DNA of 64,000 nucleotides from Paraspadella gotoi (Eukaryota; Chaetognatha): NCBI GenBank assembly GCA_051294375.1, contig CM119264.1, positions 1,037,923 to 1,101,922 of the forward strand, read 5' to 3'. Shown piece by piece: positions 1 to 11,821 of this stretch (position 1 is its first letter; each line of letters starts with the position of its first letter). The notes under the pieces were generated by a model. It saw only the letters and a program-made list of their open reading frames with translations, ran no database searches and was not told where the DNA came from. The position numbers and the translations under genes were made by a program.

Positions 1-902
1 GAGGAATGGCATGGAAAAATGAAATGGTTAATGACATACAAAGAGGCTCTTGTTTAAATTTAAAAATAAAATGAGACGTCTGGATTGATAATAATCAAAA
101 AATTCACAATCGAAAAACAAACGAATGAATACAATCGGTTTTTTTTCCGCAAAAAAAAACGACTAAAATTTGATTTGTTTTTTCACTTTTTAATATTTGC
201 TCTTTCTTTTTCCAGTCACATGACATGTATGAAAACTGGTTGACATGTTGACAGAATAAAAAAAATGTAAACAGCAAGAAAAAAAAAATATTTTGTGATA
301 CCGAGAGATCGACAGCTATAAAATGAAAGCAAGAAAATGCCGAGTCAATTTTTGAGGCATTTTTAAAATCTAATACTGACAATACCCCGGTAAAAAATCT
401 ACTCACGCTTCAAGGTATGTAAAATTACAAGATTCATGGTCGACTTTTTTTATTATATATTAAACTTATTTAGACTAAATTTTTAAAAGAAAATATGAAA
501 AAGTTTAATATGTTACACATAAGTATTAAATTTTATTAATACTGTATTTATTTAACTTTTAATAATGTAATGATGAGAGGGATGTCAGTGTTGTCCTTTG
601 AAAATAGAGGAAGCATCTACTACACAAGGTTAAAAATTACTTTCTGCCCTAATTTTCTAATAAGATATGATAAAAGATAAGATATGACAAGTAATGGAAT
701 TTAAAAACACTGTATATACTTAATTCTCTGAAAATTTTATAATTCGAGTTCACTTAACATATTTTTTTTAATTTTCAATATGATAACTGAAAAAACCTAT
801 CGATAAACAATAGAGGTAAGAGAAATATAAGTTTTGATCGTAGTAAATTTAGCAACATTATTTATTATTAAAATTATTTATTTTGATACGAAATTCAACT
901 AG
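1..902. other. AT-rich flank, no gene seen
   Basis: The stretch is AT-rich with short homopolymers. I see no exon with splice sites and no recognisable protein on either strand. It would hold the promoter and 5' UTR of the peptide gene that starts at 903 and, if the channel gene continues, part of its next intron. Confidence 0.5.
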
Positions 903-972
903 ATGAAGGCTGTTATCCTCTGCGCCTTACTGGTTGTGGCATTAGTGGCTTTGACTGATGCAGCGTTTGAAG
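903..972 (+). CDS. Cysteine-rich peptide exon 1 (signal peptide)
   Basis: ATG at 903 opens 23 codons plus one base; donor GTACGT follows at 973. It encodes the signal peptide and the first mature residues. Confidence 0.75.
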
Positions 973-1073
973 GTACGTTAAAAATGATGTAAAAAATATG
1001 TTAAACTAATGGTTAAAAATAGATTATCAATTAACCAACTAAGAAATACAGACTGAGGGAGAAAAAGAGAGAT

Positions 1074-1124
<51 letters not shown>

Positions 1125-2079
1125 TTTGCACATGCTTACAGTCCCAATGAAATGTTACAGGTTCGGACGACAACCGTGAATGTGAATGCGGAATGATGTA
1201 TTGCAACAAAGCTTGCAGCGGAAAACGTGAATTCGAAGGTAAGTGAGAGGTAAGGAAAGGTAAGGCCTCGAATTGCGTCTATGAAGGATCGGGCAGGAGT
1301 GGGTAGAACATTTTGAGTTTCTATTTTCGCAGAGCCACCCATTTCTATTCTGGAATTTAATTTTAACCTTAATTTTAAATTTTAAAATATCCCCAAACTT
1401 TAAATCTAATTCATAACATTAAAATTTAATCCTAATCGCGAACATAACTTAATACTAAACCCTAACACCTGATCCCAAAACTTAAACCCTAACCCTTAAA
1501 CTTAAACCCTAGTCCTTAACCCTAGTCCTTAACCCTAATCTAGTTCTTAACTCTAATCTAGTTCTTAACCCTAATCTAATCCTTAACCCTAATCTAATCC
1601 TTAACCCTAATCTAATCCTTAACCCCAATTTTCATAAAATAGTTAATTAAAAATATTAACCTAAAAATTTAAGGTTTAAGCGGGGCGTTCTGGGAAAATA
1701 ATGCCAGGTAAGATCCTCTTCAGAAGCTTTGCACATCAGGACATGAGGTCATTCAAAGGCCATTGGGTCGATATGGTCAACAAAGGTTGGAATAGGTCAA
1801 TTTACATCAATTTACATCAATAGATCAATTTACATTGGTGGAAGGTGGCAAAAAATATTGGACAGGGCACCGGAAGGATTGCGGGAAAAATCCGAATCAG
1901 AACACATTCCGTTACAACTTAGAACTTTGAGTGAACCAGGGATGTAAAATTAAAAGAAAGCTATTTCGTTCTTCCATTGGGACGTGGCCATTGGGGGAGG
2001 TTTTAGGTCGGACCGCAAAAAGGTGAAAAGTCAGTACAAGAGCGATCAAAAGGCATGGGGTTTAAGGTTATGTATTTTA

Positions 2080-2150
<71 letters not shown>

Positions 2151-2347
2151 TAGCTAACAAGGCATTCTTTCCACCCACATCAACAGAGAGCCCCCACTTG
2201 GCCAAGCGAATGCTCGAGGAGATCAAGAAAATCCACATGGACGAACGTGGAGTGAACAATTGCGTGGGTTGCCGCTGCCAATGTTGTCACACGATCGATT
2301 GCCTCAACCCGGGAAATTATTTCGACGGGAAATTCAAATGTTGCTGA
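903..2347 (+). CDS. Secreted cysteine-rich peptide gene (three exons)
   Basis: Joining 903-972, 1161-1238 and 2187-2347 gives an open frame of 102 residues with matching splice phases (1 and 1). The N-terminus is a classic signal peptide: MKAV, a hydrophobic stretch of about 14 residues rich in L, V and A, then a small-residue site near TDAA. The mature part has 12 cysteines in two clusters: CECGMMYC...C in exon 2 and C-V-G-C-R-C-Q-CC...C in exon 3, ending in CC just before the stop. A possible basic cleavage site (LAKR) precedes a charged helix-like segment. The even cysteine number and signal peptide suggest a disulfide-bonded extracellular peptide. I do not recognise the family; an antimicrobial, toxin-like, protease-inhibitor or matrix peptide would all fit. 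It lies antisense to the last recognised channel exon, 339 bp beyond it. Confidence 0.75.
1050..1120. repeat. (GA)n microsatellite in intron 1 of the peptide gene
   Basis: Near-perfect GA repeat about 40 bp upstream of exon 2. A second GA tract lies at 2083-2147, about 40 bp before exon 3, so both introns carry GA runs near their acceptors. Confidence 0.9.
1161..1238 (+). CDS. Cysteine-rich peptide exon 2
   Basis: The acceptor TGTTACAG ends at 1160 and donor GTAAGT starts at 1239. The exon encodes 25 full codons with four cysteines. Confidence 0.75.
1318..1707. mobile_element. TTAGGG-cored TIR element, copy in peptide intron 2
   Basis: The left edge has TTTTCGCAGAGCCACCC and the right edge GGGGCGTTCTGGGAAAATAA. 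Between them are degenerate CCCTAA-like units (ACCCTAATCTAATCCTTA and variants). The same layout recurs about a dozen times between 1 and 31 kb. I see no coding capacity, so it would be non-autonomous. Confidence 0.6.
2187..2347 (+). CDS. Cysteine-rich peptide exon 3
   Basis: The acceptor CATCAACAG ends at 2186. The exon carries 52 codons, eight of them cysteine, and stops at TGA 2345-2347. Confidence 0.75.
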
Positions 2348-2433
2348 AGACTCGATGACTCTTTGATTATTTTGGATTTGATATTCGATTTTGAAATATT
2401 GATAATTTATATTTGGCAAATTTGAGGTACAAA

Positions 2434-2439
2434 GAATAA
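2434..2439 (+). promoter_or_regulatory. Likely polyadenylation signal AATAAA
   Basis: AATAAA lies 87 bases after the stop of the cysteine-rich peptide gene, a usual distance for a short 3' UTR. Confidence 0.5.
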
Positions 2440-2602
2440 AAATCGATCGATTGTACTTGAAACAAGTTGTTTGTTGGTGAAACATAGAAAGACAGAGGCT
2501 AATATCGAAACTCTGACTACATTTCATCAAAATTTAAGCCAAACAGATCAGAAACAATAATTTTTCTTTATAAAAATTGTTAAGTTTTAGATTTTAAAAT
2601 GT

Positions 2603-2607
<5 letters not shown>

Positions 2608-2683
<76 letters not shown>
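2608..2683. repeat. (CT)n/(GA)n microsatellite at the donor of channel exon 21
   Basis: On the minus strand the donor GTGAGAG runs straight into a GA repeat of about 75 bp. If this intron were retained, the frame would stay open as alternating Arg-Glu and stop shortly after, near 2587. Confidence 0.9.
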
Positions 2684-2685
<2 letters not shown>

Positions 2686-2689
<4 letters not shown>

Positions 2690-2900
2690 ACATATCCCTC
2701 TCTCAGGTTAAAAGTGATGTCCTGTTGAATGTCTTGAGCGAACTTGTCGGCGAACTCCGGGTAGAGAGTGAGCACGTCGAGCAGACCGCGGATGGAGAGG
2801 CACTGGAGATCGCAGTAGGTGAGACCCCGCACATCGCAAGAAGACTTGAGATTAACGGGGTCTTCGAAATCGAAGTCAGAACCAAAGAGATCGCCTTTCC
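2686..2900 (-). CDS. Elk: Elk exon 21: end of cyclic-nucleotide-binding homology domain
   Basis: It encodes [60 protein letters not shown] and [11 protein letters not shown]. Acceptor CCAACAG; donor GTGAGAG enters a GA repeat. No later exon was recognised at lower coordinates. Confidence 0.93.
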
Positions 2901-4531
2901 CTGTTGGGGGGGGAGTAGAGGGTGGGGGGGGGTTGAAATAGAGAGACGGTTGGTTGGGAGTCGTGAGGTACAAGGTTAAGTCATTTCTCTTCACGGCTGG
3001 TCTCACTTGTTTCCCTTGTCAATTTCAAAATTGAACTGAATTGCACTTATGTGACAGCTCTAGGAGCAGTAAAAAACCTCCGGCACTAATTTTCTAAAAG
3101 CGCCCCATGTCTGTTTTTAAACTATGAACTTGATAATTTTTTTTCAAAATTATTAATCTAATCCTTATCCCTAATCCAAAGCTATTAGCTAACCTTTGAT
3201 TTAGTCCTTAAAAATTTACTTGATTCTGAATTCGGGCTGATATGAGGAGTTTTCAAAAAATAAGGCAAAGCTGGCATTGATAAAGACAAGCAACTGATAT
3301 AAACAGAGGTTAAGAAAATAAAAGCGGAAAAAAATTAAAACATACTAAAAGCAATGAATAATAACATTCTATGTGTGTATGACATTGAGGGGAATTGGCA
3401 CAATCAATCAATTGATAATCAATTTACAATCAATTGACAATTAAGCTTCTCACCGAGAATTGCTACGACCATGCCTCCCTTTAGAATCTCCATTGACCCC
3501 GTTACTACGTAGTAAATGTAATTAAGGGCGTCTCCTTTGTGCACAAGGTATTCCCCTGAGGACAGAAGAAACAAGAAACGTTTTTTAAGGGTTTTCAGAA
3601 GTTGATTAAAGTTACGTTTTATTTGTATGTTTACTTTGTTTCTTTGAATTTAAAAGACACAAATATAAAATCTTAAAAGAGAAATTGTAATTCCTAACAT
3701 TGAGATAATGTTCAAATTTTAAATTTCTCGTCTCTCTCGTCTCTCTCTCTCTCTCTCTCTCTCTCACCTGGTCCGCAGAATATGGTTTTCACAGTGAGAC
3801 TAAGGGCCTTGAGGCATCCCGGACTAGCAGACTCAAAGATAGGCAGCGCTAAAATCTCGCGGTAAAGATGAATGCAAATGTCTCCACGCAGTTCTTCGGG
3901 AAAATCGCGTAGAATCTGTCACAAGATTATCATTATCATTATCATTATCATCAAAATCATCATCAAAAATCTCCGTAATTTCCATCATCGTCATCAACAC
4001 GGTCAAGTTAAGCCAGTGGTTTTTTTCAAATATTATACTACTTCATTGATAGGGAAGCCAGATACATTGGGAATTAATAAACGAGACTGTGAGAGAGTCT
4101 TGAATGAAAGCTTGCAGGGACCTGCTATGTCATTATCTTGTAAGAGTGATGGAGGCCTTAAACCACCAAAGCCTGTCCAAAGTCAGGGGCAAGGTAGCTT
4201 ATTTATTAAATGAACGTATAAATTTCTCTACCAATTTCAAAATAAATCAATCAATCAACATCATGACTATCACTAGTATCGAGATCATCATCATTATCAT
4301 CATTATTACAATCATCATCATCATCCCAATCATCATTCTGTCACACTTTGTCAAGCCTTTTTCAACTTGGACCAACCTCATTGGTGTCTATTCCGCTGTT
4401 GACTGACCAAGTGGTCTGAAAAAACTCCTGCATGCGTTGCTTGAGCGGTTTAGGGATGTGGTGAACTTTGAAGAAATCCTGTTTACGTTTAAAGTAAAAG
4501 TAAAGTAAGTTATAAAGTAATAATAATAATG

Positions 4532-4570
<39 letters not shown>

Positions 4571-4572
4571 TA

Positions 4573-4656
<84 letters not shown>

Positions 4657-7467
4657 TCATTATTATCTAATAAGAATAAAAAAATTAAAAAAACCGCAAA
4701 TTAAAAAGTTCAACAGCCGATGATATTTCACTTAATCGATTCTTCTCATTTAGATCGCCATTTTTGTACTCGGACCTCTTTTAACTGAAAAGCGAAAAAG
4801 GTAAGTTCACCAAAATTCCTCACCCTTTCACTCTCTCTCTTTTCGTCCTCTTACCTTAAGATCCCGCGTCTTTGAGTGAAACTGTGACCGACGCGCGTAC
4901 ATGCGTTGAATGATCGCCGTCACGTTTCCGAACACGACGGCGTGCATGAGAGCTGTGAGAGTGTGAGACCGAAAGAGGGAGGAGGTGGCGAAGAGACTGG
5001 TCGGTGAGAAAATTGACTTTATTTTCCCAGAACGACTCGTTTCATCTTTAATCTAAATTTTTTTTTAGTTAAGCATTAGGTTGGAGGATGAGGTTGGAGA
5101 CTAGGGTTAGGGATTATTGATAATGATTAGTGTTAGGGATTGGGATTAGGGTAAAGGATTAGGATTATGGATAGGGATTAAGGTTAGAGATTTGTGTTAG
5201 GGATTAGGATTAGGGTTTGGGATTATTGTTAGGGATTAGTGTTAAGGATTAGAGTTAGGGATTAGGGTTAGTGCTTATGGTTAGCGATTAGTGATAAGGA
5301 TTAGTTTGGGATTAAGTGTTTGTGATTAGGATTAGGTTTTAGGGTAAGAGATTAAGATTAAGATTAGGGTTAAGGATTAGGTTTCTGAGTAAGGTTAGCA
5401 GAAAAATTTATGGCATCGGCGATATTTAAACTTTGGCACATATAGATTTTTGTTTTTCCAAGCATCTTTAAAAGCAATACTATTAAAACAATCTTTACTA
5501 GACGTGTGAATCGACCAATTATTAGATGGTCTCACGTACCAAACAATGATCCAATCAATAGACGGATTGACAGACCGACCGATCGAAATCAACCAATCAA
5601 ATCAAAATAAACCGAATCACCTCCAACCAACATGGCGGCCACGCAGAAGATCTTCTCCGATCCAAATCAACCAATCAAATCAAAAGAAATCTTCTCCGAT
5701 CGAAATCAACCAATCAAATAAAAAGAAACGGAATCACCTCCAACCAATATGGCGGCCACGCAGAAGATCTTCTCCGATCCAAATCAACCAATCAAATCAA
5801 AAGAAATCTTCTCCGATCCAAATCAACCAATCAAATGAAAAGAAACCGAGTCACCTCCAACCAACATGGCGGCCACGCAGAAGATCTTCTCCGCCGAAGT
5901 ATTGGCGGCCACGTTTCCGAATCCCACCGATGTGAGGGAGGAACAGGTGAAGTATAGCGCAGTGACGTAGGAGAGGGAAATCTCCAGATCGGCCACCGAC
6001 GCGTTGGGATCCACTTTCTCCGAGAGTTCCGTCAACCATCTGTCGAGGTTTTGCGGGGGGGGGGGGTTAAGAGAAAGAGGGAGGGAGAGGGAGAGAGGAG
6101 AGGAGAGAGAAATAGAGGAAGATCAGAGATCCTTTTTTTTAATAATAATGTTATAATTAAATAATTTATTAACTCAAACTTTTATTAACTTAGTTTATGT
6201 TCCTCTTTTTCCTTATATAAGCAAAGGTTGTCTCTTGAATTTATAGCAAAAAAGCATAAAGGGTATGTTATTTTCTTACAAGGTCTATGCATATTTTTTT
6301 GTTTTCCATGGTGAACTGACCTATTTTTGCATACGTGGAGTTGTGCTCGATTTCCATGTTTCCTATGACATACCATATGCAGGCTAACCAGTGTGCGAGA
6401 AGCCCGAATATGGACATGAGTAACGTTAAGATGACCGCAGAATACTAAATGGAATTTGGGTATTGTTTCGAAAGGAATAAGATATTATTGTATTACTATT
6501 ATTATAATACATAATGTTTTAAAAATAAAAATAAGGAAGAGAAAATCCAAGGCGTTGCGCTGCATTTTTTTTAATGGACCTTAGTTCTCGATAATGTAAC
6601 TATATGATTATAAGAAAAATATATATAAAAAGCATTTTATAGTATTTTTATTTTATCAAAAAATATTTAAAAAAACTTAATACTGCTGAAATTAATAAAA
6701 TAATATATATTATTATTTTTAAATGATTATTATTATATAATATTATTTTTCAAATGATTATCTCTTGGGTTTGAATCCCACCGCTGCCACCACATTTAAG
6801 GAAAAACTAATGGATTTCCAGTGTGCAATCAACTCGATTTTATTCTGAGTAAATCTCAGGTGAAAGTGATATGCAGGAGTCTGAATCAATGCTACTGAAA
6901 CTAGAGAGAACTAAATCTATTTATAACAAAAAGACAGGATCAGAGGCAAGAGTGATTTTGACAATTCCATTGTTTCTGATCAGAATTCTGCGATTCCATT
7001 CTGGCGGCGATTGCCCGATCCTCCGATTCGTTTTGGATTTTGGTGAGATTGATCTGAGATGATATCACTATATAAATATTTAACATGTATACAGAAAAAT
7101 TTCAACTATAATAGATACACGTTTAGTAAGTAAAGATAAATTCAATTTATCATTACAAAAGTGATAAATAATTAAAACGTAAGAGAGACAGACCGACTGA
7201 AAAGTGACTTTTAGTGTTGCTCCGGTTACTCGCGGCCCAACTGAGAAATAATTACTATAACTGATTTATTATCTACGTACAGGGTAAAACTCCTTCCAAT
7301 AAATGGAATTAAACTAGTTATTAGATTAGTCTAAGGCATAAATACAATACAACACAATAAATACAATAAATTACCTGCGAGTATCTCTCTATTTTTTGCA
7401 GGAGTCTCGCCAATCTCAAGAGTCGAGACATTTTCAGCAAAGGGATGAGTGAACCCTGATAGAGAGA

Positions 7468-7559
<92 letters not shown>

Positions 7560-7725
7560 AAAAAAATTAACGCGATCACGTGACATAATCATATTCACGT
7601 TTCCTAATCACTAATTATTGATTCTATCTTCAGAGTGAATCAGCAATGAAAGACATCTGTCGAACGATGTGCAAACAAAACTATTCAAAGAAGCTTTTTA
7701 AACATTATGTAACAATCTAACAGGG

Positions 7726-7824
<99 letters not shown>

Positions 7825-9954
7825 CCGAAAGAAAGACTCGATCGGGACAAAACCAAATTCGATAAAACAAAAGTAAATTAAAAATATTTTCGAATCTCAA
7901 TTTATAAATCAATTTATGTTTTATCAAATCAAAATATAAATCAATGAAAAAAGAATAAATCAATAAATAGTTTAAAATCCAAAATAAATCAGTGAAATCA
8001 GTTAAATTATTTTTATTTTTTTTTATTTATTTGTCATCATATTTCAAAATATGTTATTTTATTTCATCAATATTTAATCAATTAAATAAAATTCATAAAT
8101 CATTTAACATTTAGTCGGATAAAAGTCGGAACCAATTGTAAAGCAGTTCGCATAATTCTTTAAACGACGAAAATCCCTTACCATTTCCAGCCTCACCACC
8201 AGGTGCCATTTCCACCAAATACCATTTACACCAAATACCACTTCCACCAAATGCAATTTCCACCAGATGCAACTCCCCCTTTACCACCTCCACCAATCAA
8301 TGCCATCTCACCGTTTCGACGTTCATCGCGTAGAGCAGATCGAAGGGAACCGCGGCTAGAAGATCGAGAAAGAACCAACCCTTGATGTAGTTGAGCGCCA
8401 CCAGGCGAGAATTGTACACAACCTGACCCATTTTGTTGACGAACGTCGTACGAAAAGAAAGAGCTATGTCTGAAGGAAGGAAAGAAGTGTGGGAAGGGAG
8501 AGAAGTATGGAGGGGGAGAGGAGAAATGTGGGAAGAGAGAGAAGTGTGGAATGGGGAGAGAAGTTTGGGAAGGGAGAGAAGTATGGAGGGAGAGAGGAGA
8601 AATGTGGGAGGGATATAAGTATGGAATGGAGAAAGACGGGTGGAAAGAGAGAGGAGAAGTGTGAGAGGGAAGGGAGAAGTGTGGGAGGGAGAAGAGAAGT
8701 GTGGGAGGGAGAGTAAAAGTAGGGGTGGAGAAAAAAGAGAAAAACGGAGGAAAAGGTAAAGGAAAATTAGTTTAGCAGAATTACTTGTGGTTCACTTAAA
8801 AAGAGATTTAGTTCTTCAATCTCATTTACATATTGTAGTAGTTTATATTATTTCTGCTATCTTTTGATACGATTTTCATAAAATCGATATTTTCCTTTTT
8901 TTCGCAATACTGTTAATAAGATAAGGAATAGGGAAAGAGTAGTTAAAAGTTAGAATAGAGATAATTATTTATTTTGATCTCTTGAATGAGATTGAACTTC
9001 TTAATTTCATTTACATATTGTAATGTTTAATATGATTATTTTTTACTTTAAAACTTTTCGGAGTTTTGCTTTTTTCCCCGATTTTTTGGAAGTTCTTCAG
9101 CAATATTTTAGGTAAACCGGAATTATAGTGATATTTTAATTGATTAATTGATTAAAGGAGTCACAATTAGGATTTGGTTAAAGGAAAGTCGCTCGTATGA
9201 TCTTTTACTCTTAAAATTATAAGATTTTGAATGGAAAGATTTAAAATATATTGAACGGGGTAAATTTAAAAAAAAAAAATATATATATATATATATATAT
9301 TGAAAAAGATATATATAAAAAATATATATATAGATTAGACTTACTTATATTTCATTTTTATGTTAAGAATTTTTTCTAATTTTAAATATTTATCTCAAAT
9401 CAAATTCATCTAAATATGAAATGAAAGTGTCTTGTTTCAATAACCACATTAGACTAACGATTTCTTTTTAAATATGCTTCTAGCCATAACTACGCTCATA
9501 ATTAAAGTAGAAGGGGGAAAAATTGAGGCTCTGCGCGATATTTTAATTTTTACAATAATTTTAGCCAATTAAAAAAAAACAAGATATCCACACTATTACC
9601 GAGAATAAATGTATTTCATACAAAAAAACCAACATTCGAAATACTTCGTCGTCGTCGTCGTCGTCGTCGTCGTTATCATAAAAAATAATCAGGCAAAGAC
9701 ATCATCTTGGTTTCGGTCTTCTGCTTTGGCGAGGCGTCGAATTGAAGGAAGGAATAACGCCGATTCTCATTGAGTTCCATGACGGCGGCTTTGTTGCCAC
9801 AACGATAGCAATAATTGGGAGCGCTAGAGGGGGGCGAGCAATCCTTTGATTAAACTGGATTTTAAGAAATATAAAAATTGAACCAATTGGTAAAAGAATC
9901 GATGCAACAATCAATATCGCAATAACGGACAATCTATCAATAAATTTAAATTAA

Positions 9955-9997
<43 letters not shown>

Positions 9998-11750
9998 ATC
10001 TTCTAATTATTTTAATCACTCACTCAAAATCGACAAGTAAATCAGATTTAATCATTCTTCAATTAGTTAATAAATACATCAATCAATCAATCAATCAATC
10101 AATAAAATAAATCTTCATTTAACCTAAATATCGTAACGACGAGCCTTCCGTGACACCAGTTGAAGCCTTCCATGATGAGTTGATGTGCTCTCGCGACCAA
10201 AGATAATGTGTTCGTCATCGTAAATTTTTCGGAAACGTCCTGGGTTGAATGGAGTGAAGAGAAAAAACCGAATGATTGGGGGAGAGGGTGGCTCTCTATT
10301 CCGAGAGCGCCCCTTTTCTGTTCTTTTTTCCCCCAGAATTTTAATTTTCACCTATTTTAACCCAAATATATTTTTTAAACTTTGTATTCATTAGTCAATA
10401 ACCCGAACCTAATCCTGATCAGTTCATGACCATCGGGTTCCGGGATCGATCCCCATTGGGCCGTCAATCGCCTGGAGGGTCTGGAAAACCTTCAAGCCTG
10501 TTTCCAAGCCCACGACCCGTTCCATCGCTGCCAAAGGGATCGGCGTCTTCAACTCACTTAGCGCCATATAATAAAGATATCCATAGAATAACGAATACAA
10601 TTAATAATTTACGGATTTATCGAATTATTAGATTATAATAATTTGCGTTAAACTGATCTTACTGATTTATAAAAAGCTGACTGGGATCTTTTTTAATTTG
10701 ATATAAATATCAATTATTAAGATTATATCATTTTTCAAATTTTTCAGTAAGGCAGAAGAAGACATTTTGAAAAAGTATATACTGTGCTAAGTAAAGTTTT
10801 ATCATTTTAAGACAATTAAAATATTTTTTCCTTCTTTTATTAATTTTAAATGTTTAAGTTTATACTGTATACTATAAAATATTTATATAGAAAAAAAAGT
10901 TTATTGCATAACATCAAACTCGGTTGATTTAAAATATAAAAAGCATATTGTTTTTACCACCCGAACTACCCCATCTACCCCAACTATCCCAACTACCCCA
11001 ACAACCCAACTATCCAAACTACCCCTACTATCCCAATTATCCCAACTACCCCAACTATCCCACTACCCCAACTACCCAAACTAGCCCAACAATACCAACT
11101 ACCCCACCTGGCCGAAAGTATATCCCGCACCGCGCGGAGAAATTCCGAAACCCGATCTATCGTCAGGGTCCGACCAAAGTAGATCGCACATGGCGCCCTC
11201 GTGCGGAACTTCGCAGAATCGATCCAATTCCCGGATCTGAAGTCAAGAGTATTCTATAATCAATCCGACATCAATAATCAAAAACTGCCCCGGTTTCTAT
11301 CCGACTCCATTCCTTAACTATCCCAGCTTATGATTAGTTCCATCCCTCTAATTTCAAGAATCGCTACCTTCCCTTCAAAGTTCAAACTAACTCCATCCCT
11401 TTACTACCCCATCTTCTAACCAACTCCATCCCTTTACTCCCCAAGCTTCTAACCTATCCCTTAACTACCCCATCTTCTAATCCGCTCTATCCCTGAACTA
11501 CCCCATCTTCTAACCCACTCTATCCATAAACTACCCCATCCCAGGATCCAGACCTGGTCTAGAGTCTTGATGAAAGGGCTGAGTCCTCCGTGCAGACAGA
11601 AGATGAGGCCGTCGATGATCGCAGTCAGAGGAAGATAATCGAAGACGTCGACGAAAAGTTGCCAAACTTCACTCGATCCATATTTGCGGAGGCATTCGTC
11701 GTAGAAGCCGTAGACTAGGAGTGGGAGAGGGAGAGGGGAGGGGAGAGAGG

Positions 11751-11821
<71 letters not shown>

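Noticed and set aside
4388-4660. Tyrosine-rich frame on the minus strand
   Set aside because: It reads a TAA microsatellite; the true coding part (4377-4478) is in the Elk frame.
5100-5400. Telomere or interstitial telomeric block
   Set aside because: Units are too degenerate, and they lie inside a transposon-like family with defined ends.
5546-5935. 129-residue plus-strand frame
   Set aside because: It is antisense to the Elk pore exon and its duplicated copies; the repeats explain its periodic protein.
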